Positions 17,191 to 25,716 of a DNA stretch of 64,000 nt are shown here, piece by piece (position 1 is the stretch's first letter; each line of letters begins with the position of its first letter). Source of the DNA: Lacisediminimonas profundi (lineage in GTDB: Bacteria; Pseudomonadota; Gammaproteobacteria; Burkholderiales; Burkholderiaceae_D); assembly GCF_008831265.1 (NCBI RefSeq), contig NZ_VTTH01000004.1, positions 372,001 through 436,000 on the forward strand. The letters run 5' to 3'. The notes below the pieces were generated by a model that worked only from the letters and a program-made list of their open reading frames with translations, searched no databases and was not told where the DNA came from. The position numbers and the translations under genes were made by a program.

Positions 17191-17684
17191 GTTTTGTCGG
17201 TCTGGTCGCTGATTTTGGTTGAAGGCCAGTGGAAAGGAAATCGGGGATCGTCCACCGGGAGTGTCGTCGATTCTTGCGGGTCGTGGGGAATGTCGGCGCA
17301 GTTTGCGAGCAGTGCGGGCACTTCGGACAGGCAGGAGAATCCGTACCACAGTCCGGGCGGGATCGTGACTCTCCGGTAGTTGTCGGGCCTGCCAAGCTTC
17401 ATGACCTGAAGCCTGCCTTCAGATTTCGAACCTTTCCTGTCATCGAACACGACCAGCTGCAGCGTCCCGACGGGAACGGCGAGGTTCTGGGTCTGCCGCC
17501 GGTGAAGCTTCCATGCCTTGACCGCGCCGGGAGCAACTTCGGAAAAATAGCATTCCCCGAATCCGGCGAAACCGGCGCTGTCCGTGCGCAGCATGTGCAG
17601 GACCGCGCCTCGCTGGTCGGCAATCTGCTTCAGGTCGTGGATCTGGAGCCCGTCGATCACGGACTCGGTTGCTTGACTGCTCAT
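17187..17684 (-). CDS. RmlC-like cupin, probable keto-sugar 3- or 3,5-epimerase
   Basis: A 165-residue single cupin related to dTDP-4-dehydrorhamnose 3,5-epimerase: QIADQRGAVLHMLR near the N-terminus, the HRRQTQNL strand and IPPGLWYGF toward the end. It lies directly upstream of rfbF and overlaps it, so a CDP-4-keto-6-deoxyhexose is the most likely substrate. With a reductase it would yield a CDP-6-deoxyhexose epimer. No rfbH-type dehydrase is present, which argues against a 3,6-dideoxyhexose. Confidence 0.75.
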   Translation of the reverse strand: MSSQATESVIDGLQIHDLKQIADQRGAVLHMLRTDSAGFAGFGECYFSEVAPGAVKAWKLHRRQTQNLAVPVGTLQLVVFDDRKGSKSEGRLQVMKLGRPDNYRRVTIPPGLWYGFSCLSEVPALLANCADIPHDPQESTTLPVDDPRFPFHWPSTKISDQTDKT

Positions 17685-17729
17685 TCCAGAGAATTCCTCG
17701 AAATCAAAATCATCACGGTCTCGCCTGGA

Positions 17730-18638
17730 TCAGATCAGGCCGTGATGCGATAGCGTCCTGACCAGGCCCTCGCGCAGCGACAATGCAGGCGGCAGGCCAA
17801 GAACATTGCGTGACCGACTGATGTCCAGCACGCTTTCCGGTATGTCGACGAAGCGGCTTTCGGTATGCACGACATTCAGTTTCCTGCCCAGCACGTCCTC
17901 CATGGTCGCAATCACCTGGTTCAGCGTGCAGCCCTGTCCGCAGCCAATGTTGAAGATCCGTTCGTCCGACAGGGTCGTCGCCGCTGCCTGCAATGCATGG
18001 CAGACATCCTGGATATAAATGAAGTCCCGGATGATCTTTCCATCTCCGCGTATCGCAATCTCTTTCCCTTCGATGATCCGTCCTATCGCAATGGCAATGA
18101 AGCCCTGGCGGCCGTGCACGTTCTGGCCCGGGCCGTAGGGATTGCTCAAGCGCAGGATCTTGCAATCCAGTCCATGCGTGTACCGGTACAGTTGCAGGTA
18201 TTTTTCGATGGTCAGCTTGTGTACGCCGTGCGCGCTGATTGGATCGGTCGCCGCCGTCTCCGGAATCGGCAAGGTGTCCTGCACGCCGTATACGGATGAT
18301 GACGAAACGAAAATAATCCGGCGAACGCGCAACTGTACACAAAGGTTAAGCAATTGCAGGGTCTGGAAAACGTTCTGTTGCAATTCGGAGGCGATGTTTA
18401 CCTGGTCGCCTGGTACCGTGCTGGAGATGAAGTGGAACACGGTATCGGCACCGTCAAGCACTTGGGCAACTTGTTGCTCATCTCCCAGGTCGCCGATGGT
18501 CCAGCGCAGCTTGCCCTGCAGGTCGGGCGGGGGCGGATTATGGTCGAGGACATGAAGCACGCCGCCGAGGTCGAGCGCATGGCGCAGGAAGTTCATCCCG
18601 ATGAATCCCGCACCAAGTATGGCCGCCTTGATTGTCAT
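17730..18638 (-). CDS. Extended SDR with catalytic Tyr replaced by His
   Basis: A 302-residue epimerase/dehydratase-family protein with the GAGFIG nucleotide loop and the SSSSVYG strand at 112-118. The expected YxxxK motif reads HGVHK: the tyrosine is His137 while Lys141 is kept. The rest, including RLSNPYGPGQ and the C-terminal sugar-binding region, is well preserved, so the frame is not decayed. It probably acts on a CDP- or UDP-sugar as reductase or epimerase, or has altered chemistry. Confidence 0.75.
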   Translation of the reverse strand: MTIKAAILGAGFIGMNFLRHALDLGGVLHVLDHNPPPPDLQGKLRWTIGDLGDEQQVAQVLDGADTVFHFISSTVPGDQVNIASELQQNVFQTLQLLNLCVQLRVRRIIFVSSSSVYGVQDTLPIPETAATDPISAHGVHKLTIEKYLQLYRYTHGLDCKILRLSNPYGPGQNVHGRQGFIAIAIGRIIEGKEIAIRGDGKIIRDFIYIQDVCHALQAAATTLSDERIFNIGCGQGCTLNQVIATMEDVLGRKLNVVHTESRFVDIPESVLDISRSRNVLGLPPALSLREGLVRTLSHHGLI

Positions 18639-18672
18639 GGGCGGCCCTGTAGTTTGAGAGCGGATGGATTGC

Positions 18673-19869
18673 TCATTGTGCCGCCATCAATATTGCGCGC
18701 GCCCGGCGATGCATCTCGGGCAGCGAAAATTCGGTCATGAACCGCTTGCGCGCATTCGCCGCGACCCGATTCCTGAACTGCTCATCGGAGATCATGGTCC
18801 GGATTCCGGCAAGCAGCGCATCTTTTGATCCGGCCGTCACCAGCATGCCGTCGCGTCCGTTTTCGATAGCTTCCGGAATACCTCCGACGTCGGTGGCAAT
18901 GATTGCGCAGCCAGCCCGCATCGCTTCGACTACGCTATACGGGAAGCCTTCCCACAGGGACGGGAAAGCGAACACGTCGAAGGTTTTCAGCAGTTTGTCC
19001 ACATCTCCGCTGAAATGGCCGAGCAGGCTGACGCGGTGTTCCAGGCCAGCCTCCTTCACCCTTTGCGCGATACGAGCAGAGGCATCGCCTTCGCCGGCGA
19101 GCACCAGTCGCAGGTGCGGATGTTCCGGTGCCAGTTCAATGAAAGCCTCGATCAATAGCAGCGCTCCCTTCATTACATCCATCCGCGCGACACAGCCGAT
19201 TACGAGCTCCCCGGCATCTTGCGGTGCGCCCGCTGCCTGCTGCGCCGGCAGGTCTTCGATGCCGTTGCGGACGATTGCAACCTTGCTTACCGGCAATTCT
19301 CTCATCGAGACCAGCGCTTCGACGATGGCGCGGGCATTGACCACCACGAGGTTGCAGGACTTCCAGACCAGGCGGTCCAGCATGCGTTCGTAAAGCCGCA
19401 TGTGTGAGCGCCTGGGCGCGGGCATGCTGGCTATGCTCAGTGTGGTATCGACCTTGCACAGGTGGCCGGCCAGTACCATGGCCAGGCAGGCCTGTGCCGC
19501 CGGATAGCCACCGTTGCATACCAGGATGAGCGAGGGCCGGACCTGCTTGACCAACGCCACGAGCAGAATCACGTTCAGCAGCATCAGCAGTGGTTCGATC
19601 ACGGTCAACGCCGTGCGCAATACAGGTTGCAGCCAGCGCGGCAAGTTTGCGGTGCGGCGGCTGATTCCCGCGCGCGTGACGAAAAAGGCGTTTCTTGTCC
19701 TCGCCGTCCGGGACAGGCGTGCAAGATCTTCAGCATAGATGCCGCCGGCGTTGGATGCGAACTCCACCTCGCCGAAATCGGCGGCGACGGAGTTGGCCAG
19801 GTCCACCATGTAGCGGTTGCCGCCGCCGCGGGCGTAATTCTCCGTGAAGATCAGCAGGCGGGTTGTCAA
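18673..19869 (-). CDS. GT4 family glycosyltransferase
   Basis: A 398-residue GT-B transferase with a glycine-rich loop near the start (ARGGGNRYM) and the C-terminal pattern GCVARMDVMKGALLLIEA, followed by PSLWEGFPYSVVEAM, which contains the E-x7-E sugar-nucleotide site. It overlaps the upstream methyltransferase gene by 4 bases. The sugar donor is not recognisable. Confidence 0.85.
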   Translation of the reverse strand: MTTRLLIFTENYARGGGNRYMVDLANSVAADFGEVEFASNAGGIYAEDLARLSRTARTRNAFFVTRAGISRRTANLPRWLQPVLRTALTVIEPLLMLLNVILLVALVKQVRPSLILVCNGGYPAAQACLAMVLAGHLCKVDTTLSIASMPAPRRSHMRLYERMLDRLVWKSCNLVVVNARAIVEALVSMRELPVSKVAIVRNGIEDLPAQQAAGAPQDAGELVIGCVARMDVMKGALLLIEAFIELAPEHPHLRLVLAGEGDASARIAQRVKEAGLEHRVSLLGHFSGDVDKLLKTFDVFAFPSLWEGFPYSVVEAMRAGCAIIATDVGGIPEAIENGRDGMLVTAGSKDALLAGIRTMISDEQFRNRVAANARKRFMTEFSLPEMHRRARAILMAAQ

Positions 19870-20633
19870 TTCGTTGGGCCCTTGCGGTATATCGACAGCA
19901 GGTATGAGCTGAATGTGGGATGGTTGATCGTGTCGAGCATGTGCAGGTTTCGAACCTTGCGCATGACCCGCAGGAAGGCCCGCACCAACAGCTGCGCGGG
20001 GCGGGAGCTCCCCGGTTTTGCTATTGGCAGGGACGGCTCAAACGAGCCGACATATCCGATGAAATCAGGGGTGAGATTGTAACGCACCGCAAGGTGCCTG
20101 AAATACTCGGGCCGCATGATCTCCAGGTTGTGCTTGTCCAGGATGCCCGGATCCAGCACCCGTTGCAGCGGGTGATAGATACCCCGGAAATTCGGCACGC
20201 CGAGGATCAGCACGCCGCCGGGTTTGAGCCATTGCAGGTGCGACTCCACCACGGAGTCGACGTCGGAAAAATGCTCGATGAACCCGAACGACATGACTAC
20301 GTCATATTGGCGACCGGGCTGCAACTTGAAAAAGTCACCCGACTGCACCTGCCCGGATGGCAGGCCCAGCAGTTCGAAATTCTTCAGGGTCGCCCGGCTA
20401 CCGGCCTCCGAATATTCAATTCCGTGTGGCGTCAGGCCGAATTCCTTGGCCATGAACGCCAGCCACTTGCCCGGCGCGCATCCGACTTCCAGCACATCGC
20501 CCGTCACCGGTGGGAGATGCTCCTTGATGGCACTCGCCACGCAGCGCTCGAACGAAAAATCCTGGTCGACTTCGCTTGGAAGCTTGCAGCCTGCCCAGTA
20601 GTCCTCCCAGAACTGTACCTCGGTCAACTCCAT
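19866..20633 (-). CDS. Class I SAM-dependent methyltransferase
   Basis: A 255-residue protein with motif I GDVLEVGCAPGKW (45-57) and the FGFIEHFSD segment of class I methyltransferases. In this setting it most likely O- or N-methylates a sugar of the repeat unit, or caps the chain. It overlaps the Wzx-like gene by 10 bases. The acceptor is unknown. Confidence 0.8.
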   Translation of the reverse strand: MELTEVQFWEDYWAGCKLPSEVDQDFSFERCVASAIKEHLPPVTGDVLEVGCAPGKWLAFMAKEFGLTPHGIEYSEAGSRATLKNFELLGLPSGQVQSGDFFKLQPGRQYDVVMSFGFIEHFSDVDSVVESHLQWLKPGGVLILGVPNFRGIYHPLQRVLDPGILDKHNLEIMRPEYFRHLAVRYNLTPDFIGYVGSFEPSLPIAKPGSSRPAQLLVRAFLRVMRKVRNLHMLDTINHPTFSSYLLSIYRKGPTN

Positions 20634-22186
20634 GCAAACCTCGCCTTAACACCTGCTTTCAAATCTTTCATCAGCTTTCTCGCTTCTTCATGTGTCATTC
20701 CCGCCAGCCACGGCATGCCTGCAATAGCGGCTGCGGCCAGCGTCAGGTAGAACGCGCCCGTCAGCATCATGGCCACGACCATGCTGGCAAGGTGCATGTC
20801 GCCGAACGGCCAGATCAGCTGGCACAACCATTTCGCCATGAAACCCAGCGCCAGCATCAGGCATATCGCCAGTGGCTGGTAGATCCAGTCGAACTGCCAT
20901 CCATTCAGGCGCGCGATCGCCCAGGCTTGCAGGTTGGCGCTCACCACACCCAAGAGGACCATCTTCCACGCCATGCCGACGGCGCCCAGTTCCAGCCCGC
21001 CGATTCCGCTTTGCGCCGCCGGTGCCAGTACCAGGTACGACACGGGAATGGAAAGCAGCATCATGCTGACGCTGACTGCAAGGTAGCGCTTTGTCTGCCC
21101 GGTGGCCAGCAATGTTGTGCCGCCGATCTGGCCAAGTGCCTGGTGGATCGGATACAGGAACATGATGGCCAGCACCTGCCAAGCGCCGGCATACGCTGTC
21201 CCGAGCACCAGCCGGACGATTGGCTCCGCCCAGGGAATCAGCATCCCGGTCAGGACTGCGCCGGCCGTAACCAGCGCCCGGCTCGCCTTGCGGTACAGTC
21301 GTTCGACCCGCTGATGTTCGCCGGCCGCCGATGCGGCTGCAATCTCCTTCCAGAAGATGCTGAGGATGGACGTGGTGGCGAGCAGGCTGACGGCTGCGAA
21401 TTGGCCCGCGATCTGGAAGTATCCCTGCTGTACGGAACCGCCGAATTTTTGCAGCATCCATTTGTCGGCGAAGTCGTAAAGAAAGCTGATCACGGCAAGT
21501 ATTGCCAGCGGCCTGCAGTAGCGCACATAGTCGCGCAGGACGTGTTCGCTCGCTTCGGCTGACGGAGATCGGCTTGCGGACGGGTCGTGCAACACGCCCC
21601 AGGAAACCGCAGCGCCGCCAGCATACAGGATGACCAGCAGCCAAAGGACGTTTTGAACGCCGAGCAACCCCAGGCCCAGCAAGATCGCGGCGGCGACAAA
21701 GTAGGTCAATGCGAGGCCCAGGCTCATCAGCTGGACCTTGACGGTCTTGCGCATCGATTCCCCGATCTGCCCTGCCATGGGCCACAACTGCTGCTGCAGG
21801 AAGGCCGCCACAAAGGCCAGAAGGATGGTTCCCCGCTCATGTCCGAGCCATATCTTCTGGAGCATCGACGAGGGAATGATCAGTGCCACCAGGCCGAAGG
21901 TGAGCAGGAACTGTGCCGCCATCCAGCAGAAATACAGGAGGAAGAACCGCCGGTCGCGCGCGCGCTGCGAAAGGAAGGTGTAGAACGCGCTCGAGCTGCC
22001 CAGGTCGAGCAAGGACCGGATCGCCGCAAAGCTGCCCAGCAGGAACATCAGGTTGCCATAGCCTGAAGGGGACAGGCCGCGGGCAATCAGGACGCCGGTT
22101 GCGAACCCGAGCAGGGCGCGCAGCATGTTGCTGCCGATCGATACCAGCAGCCTGGTCCTCAGGGAATGGGCAGGATGCACTGGCAC
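20624..22186 (-). CDS. Wzx-type oligosaccharide flippase
   Basis: A 520-residue polytopic inner-membrane protein with about 13-14 helices. The N-terminal arrangement (ASIGSNMLRALLG-like opening, then ARGLSPSGYGNLMFL) is typical of the polysaccharide-exporter (MOP) superfamily. It would flip undecaprenyl-pyrophosphate-linked repeat units to the periplasm. It shares one base with the upstream LIC12162-type gene. Confidence 0.85.
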   Translation of the reverse strand: MPVHPAHSLRTRLLVSIGSNMLRALLGFATGVLIARGLSPSGYGNLMFLLGSFAAIRSLLDLGSSSAFYTFLSQRARDRRFFLLYFCWMAAQFLLTFGLVALIIPSSMLQKIWLGHERGTILLAFVAAFLQQQLWPMAGQIGESMRKTVKVQLMSLGLALTYFVAAAILLGLGLLGVQNVLWLLVILYAGGAAVSWGVLHDPSASRSPSAEASEHVLRDYVRYCRPLAILAVISFLYDFADKWMLQKFGGSVQQGYFQIAGQFAAVSLLATTSILSIFWKEIAAASAAGEHQRVERLYRKASRALVTAGAVLTGMLIPWAEPIVRLVLGTAYAGAWQVLAIMFLYPIHQALGQIGGTTLLATGQTKRYLAVSVSMMLLSIPVSYLVLAPAAQSGIGGLELGAVGMAWKMVLLGVVSANLQAWAIARLNGWQFDWIYQPLAICLMLALGFMAKWLCQLIWPFGDMHLASMVVAMMLTGAFYLTLAAAAIAGMPWLAGMTHEEARKLMKDLKAGVKARFAWS

Positions 22187-24006
22187 TAGCAGGTGGAGGT
22201 TTTCAACGACAACGGCTGGTCAGAAACCCGGCGCAGCTCGGCGTTCCACAAGGCCAGCGCATCGTCCGATGTGCGTGCGAACTGCTTGCAGAACCGGTCC
22301 ACCGCCCGCTGTCGTTGCGGCGCCAGCCACCAGGATTCCACATCGTCGTAGGCCATGTCAGCCGCACTGGCCGCGGCTTCTGGCGTGTCGAACAGGATGC
22401 CCGATTCGCGCAAGGCATCATAGAAGGGGCGTGCATCCGGGCGCAATTCATTGGATGCCGGGTTCCAGAACAGGATCGCCGGCTTGTTTGCCGATAGCGC
22501 CTCGACGAAGGTGGTCGACAAATGGTCGCACACGTACAGCCGGCAGTTCTCGAGGCTGTTGGTGAAGGGTTCCTGCCACGATTCGATGCGGATGTCCGGC
22601 ACGCTGGATTTCAGGCGGTCCGTGATGCCCCAGCCATAGTCCTCGTAATGCGGGCGGAAGCGCACCGCCGGCATCAGCCTTGGCGGGAGGGCTTCGGCAA
22701 ATCGCCGCTGCCAGTCCAGATAGTCCCGGAACTGCGAAGGCACGAAAGGGTATTGGGTCAGGTAGCGGGAGGCGGAAGTCGCTACCCACAAGATCCCCTG
22801 CTTGTCATTGTCGACGCCGACGGGTTTGCGTCCGACCAGTTTGCTGGCTGGCATGGCCACCACCTCTGCCCGGCAATCCTTGCGCTGCCATCCCCATGAG
22901 TAGTATCGGTCGACGATGGCGGTTTCATGGTCCTCGCTGGGCATGTTGAGCAAGGCGCCATAATTGCCGCCATGTTGCGTCCCCAGCAGCAACGAACCTT
23001 GTTCGCTGAAGCGGGCCGCGGCTCTCTTGAAGGCTTCGTCGTAATACCAGGCGTTTGCGCTGAATGCAGCCCTGACGCGTTTGGGATATATCGTCGATGC
23101 AGCGCGCCCGATGTCGTCAAACCGCTCGACGAAGCATAGCGGCAGGTCGGAAGGCAGCATTCGCGCGAGACACATTTCGAATTCGCCGTCCCCGAGATCG
23201 AGAGCCTGCAATTGCCTGCGGCTGGCGGCGTCGGTGCCAAGGTCCTCTGGCGCCGACGCCGGGTCCAGTACTGGCAGTATCCGGCCGAAGCTCTTGATCG
23301 CCAGCTTCATCTCCACCTGGCGTGGCAGGTAGGTCGTGCGCAGCAGCACAGTGGGACGAAGCGCCGAACTGAGCCGGCCAACCAGGCTCAAGGTTTTGCT
23401 CGCAGCCCGGTATTTCCATGAACTGCCCGACAGCTTCCCGTACAAGGTATTGGGACCGGCATCGATCGCCTTGTCCGGAAATTCTTCGCCGAGTGCGACC
23501 AGCAGTTTAGAGATCAGCTGCAGGTTGTAAGTGTCTTCGGAAAGGAGGCAGGCAAATTCGAGGGTGTCGCGTGGAACCGTGAACGATTTCTCCGACAACA
23601 GCAGGGTCGTGAAACCGGGGCTCGATTGTTGTGCCTGCTTGATATGCAGGTAGCGGTCGTAGGCGGTCGAAACATACAGCTGCAGCCAGGGGCCGAGAAG
23701 TATTCGCCACGATCGTGGGGCATGCTCGATGCCGTGCAGCGCATTCAGCCGGGCGCCAAGCGCGGCCAGCGTGCGCTCGACCAGTTCGCCTACCCGCTTC
23801 AGGGCATGCTGGACAAGCTCGGCATCCTTGTACGGATTCGACACCGTACCGGCTATCCGGAGATCGTGCATTGCAGCCCGGCGCTCGAATTTCAGGCACC
23901 ACTCTCCCAGGAACAGGAGCGGCCGGGTCGTATCCCAGAAATCTTCGCGGGCAGTGGCCGCCAGGAAAGGCTGGCTATTGTCGTCGACTGCTGCGTGAGA
24001 ACGCAT
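22186..24006 (-). CDS. LIC12162-family putative transferase
   Basis: A 606-residue protein with the LIC12162-family hallmark FLGEWC near residue 33 and a GT-B-like C-terminal half (CDHLSTTFVEALSANKPAILFW). This family is found in surface-polysaccharide loci and is annotated as transferase, without a firmly known reaction that I can cite. It sits between pseI and wzx, so transfer of pseudaminic acid or a related nonulosonate is a reasonable guess. The next gene upstream ends 87 bases away, the largest gap in the operon. Confidence 0.7.
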   Translation of the reverse strand: MRSHAAVDDNSQPFLAATAREDFWDTTRPLLFLGEWCLKFERRAAMHDLRIAGTVSNPYKDAELVQHALKRVGELVERTLAALGARLNALHGIEHAPRSWRILLGPWLQLYVSTAYDRYLHIKQAQQSSPGFTTLLLSEKSFTVPRDTLEFACLLSEDTYNLQLISKLLVALGEEFPDKAIDAGPNTLYGKLSGSSWKYRAASKTLSLVGRLSSALRPTVLLRTTYLPRQVEMKLAIKSFGRILPVLDPASAPEDLGTDAASRRQLQALDLGDGEFEMCLARMLPSDLPLCFVERFDDIGRAASTIYPKRVRAAFSANAWYYDEAFKRAAARFSEQGSLLLGTQHGGNYGALLNMPSEDHETAIVDRYYSWGWQRKDCRAEVVAMPASKLVGRKPVGVDNDKQGILWVATSASRYLTQYPFVPSQFRDYLDWQRRFAEALPPRLMPAVRFRPHYEDYGWGITDRLKSSVPDIRIESWQEPFTNSLENCRLYVCDHLSTTFVEALSANKPAILFWNPASNELRPDARPFYDALRESGILFDTPEAAASAADMAYDDVESWWLAPQRQRAVDRFCKQFARTSDDALALWNAELRRVSDQPLSLKTSTC

Positions 24007-24093
24007 TACCGCTTCACCTTCGGGTTCGTGACGGTCGACGTGTCAAATCCGCGGCCTTCGCGGTCCGCGGGCGACGCTGTGCGCAGGGCTGCT

Positions 24094-25140
24094 TCATTTA
24101 TCAAAGCATTCCCAGTCCGTCGGCGTTCCCCGTGTCACTTCCTTCTTCAGGCGCCGACCCAGCAGCGAATCGTAATGCTTGGGCGGAAGGCCCAGTCCCG
24201 GGCGTATCCGGCGTATGTGTTCGGGGGTGATGACGGTGCCGGCGGGCAGGTCGCGCACGAAGTAGATCGAACGCCGGAATACCTTGCTGGCTTCTTCTGC
24301 CTGCTGGCGTTCGTAGCCGGTCTTGCCCAGCGCAGACCATGCATCGCGTGTGTCTTTGCAGAGGCGTTCCAGCTCGGCCGGCTCGATGGAAAACTCGCTA
24401 TCCGCGCCCTTGTCCGCCCGGCTCAAGGTGAAATGCTTTTCGATGACGCAAGCGCCAAGGGCCACTGCGGCAACCGAAGCGGTGGTACCCAAGGTATGGT
24501 CGGACAGTCCGGGGACCGTATTGAAGCGGCGCTCCAGTTCTGTGATCTGCTTGAGGTTGGCTTGTTCCATCGGCGCCGGATAGCTGCTGATGCAGTGCAG
24601 GAGCACAAGCTCCTTGCAGCCGGACTCGCGCGCGGTCGTCACGGCTTCCTCGATCTCCAGTTCGCTTGCCATCCCGGTGGACATGATCATTGGCTTGCCG
24701 GTAGCGGCAACATAGCGGATCAGCGGCAGGTCGGTCACCTCGAAGGAGGCGATCTTGTAGGCCGGCGCATCCAGGCTCTCGAGCAGGTCCACCGCGGACT
24801 CGTCGAACGGCGTTGAAAATACGGTCACCCCTATCTTGCGCGCATGCGCGAACATTGCCTGGTGCCAGTCGAACGGTGTCTGCGCCCACTTGTACAGGTC
24901 GTAGAGCTTGTAGCCATTCCATAAGCCGCCATCGATGACGAACCCGGGACCATCGAAGTCGATGGTCATGGTGTCGGCAGTGTAGGTCTGCAACTTGATC
25001 GCATCCGCGCCGCAGGCTTTGGCCGCTTCGATGGTTTTCAGTGCGCGATCTAGCGATCCGTTATGGTTCGCCGACAGCTCGGCAATGATGAAGGGCGGGG
25101 CATCGTGCCCGATCTTCCTGCCGTCGATCATGATCGTCAT
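24094..25140 (-). CDS. pseI: Pseudaminic acid synthase
   Basis: A 348-residue NeuB-family synthase condensing 2,4-diacetamido-2,4,6-trideoxy-L-altrose with phosphoenolpyruvate. Visible motifs are AELSANHNG, KLQTYTADTMT, YKLYDLYKWAQTPF (PseI rather than NeuB type), LSDHTLG and EKHFTL. A C-terminal SAF antifreeze-like domain lies at about 288-345 (PAGTVITPEHI). AGGAG precedes the ATG by 10 bases. Confidence 0.94.
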   Translation of the reverse strand: MTIMIDGRKIGHDAPPFIIAELSANHNGSLDRALKTIEAAKACGADAIKLQTYTADTMTIDFDGPGFVIDGGLWNGYKLYDLYKWAQTPFDWHQAMFAHARKIGVTVFSTPFDESAVDLLESLDAPAYKIASFEVTDLPLIRYVAATGKPMIMSTGMASELEIEEAVTTARESGCKELVLLHCISSYPAPMEQANLKQITELERRFNTVPGLSDHTLGTTASVAAVALGACVIEKHFTLSRADKGADSEFSIEPAELERLCKDTRDAWSALGKTGYERQQAEEASKVFRRSIYFVRDLPAGTVITPEHIRRIRPGLGLPPKHYDSLLGRRLKKEVTRGTPTDWECFDK

Positions 25141-25155
25141 TGGATAATTCTCCTG

Positions 25156-25716
25156 TTACTTTTCGGTTGCCTGCGCGGCGGCTTCGCGGCTTGTCACGAG
25201 TTGTTCAAGTGCGGCATGTGCCGCTGCCCATTCTGATTCCAGCATGCTGAAGCGCAGCACGTCGACAAATTGCTTGCCATCGAAGTGAGCATCCCGGAAC
25301 AGACCTTCCTGGCGAAACCCCAGCCGCTGGTGGAAGCGCAGGCTGCGCTCGTTGGTGGCGATCACCTCGGCGTTCAGCTTGTGCAGATTCAGCATGGAAA
25401 AAGCATGATCCAGTCCGTCCAGCCCGAGCCGGGAGCCGGCACCGGGCTGTGCGCCGGGCTTGAGGTAAAAACCCCAGAACGCGGTCCGCATTTCGGGCCT
25501 GTATTGGGTGAATCCGACCACGCCGTCGGCCTGCCCCTGCATGTCCTCGTGCATGTACCAACGGACGTGCGGATCCTGATTCATGCGGGCGAACCATGCC
25601 AGGTGTTCGGCCTGCGTGATTTCGTGCGTGGAAAACATGCCCTTGCGAACTTCGGGAGCATTGCGCCACGCGCGCACGGTGTCGAGATCGGTTTCGGCCA
25701 GGGTTCTTAATGGCAT
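25156..25716 (-). CDS. pseH: PseH, UDP-4-amino-4,6-dideoxy-AltNAc N-acetyltransferase
   Basis: A 186-residue GNAT-fold acetyltransferase with an acetyl-CoA site around residues 90-105 (GAGSRLG) and the VIATNERSLRFHQRLGF segment. It acetylates the 4-amino group of the PseC product. It overlaps pseG by 10 bases, the usual gene pairing in this pathway. Confidence 0.88.
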   Translation of the reverse strand: MPLRTLAETDLDTVRAWRNAPEVRKGMFSTHEITQAEHLAWFARMNQDPHVRWYMHEDMQGQADGVVGFTQYRPEMRTAFWGFYLKPGAQPGAGSRLGLDGLDHAFSMLNLHKLNAEVIATNERSLRFHQRLGFRQEGLFRDAHFDGKQFVDVLRFSMLESEWAAAHAALEQLVTSREAAAQATEK

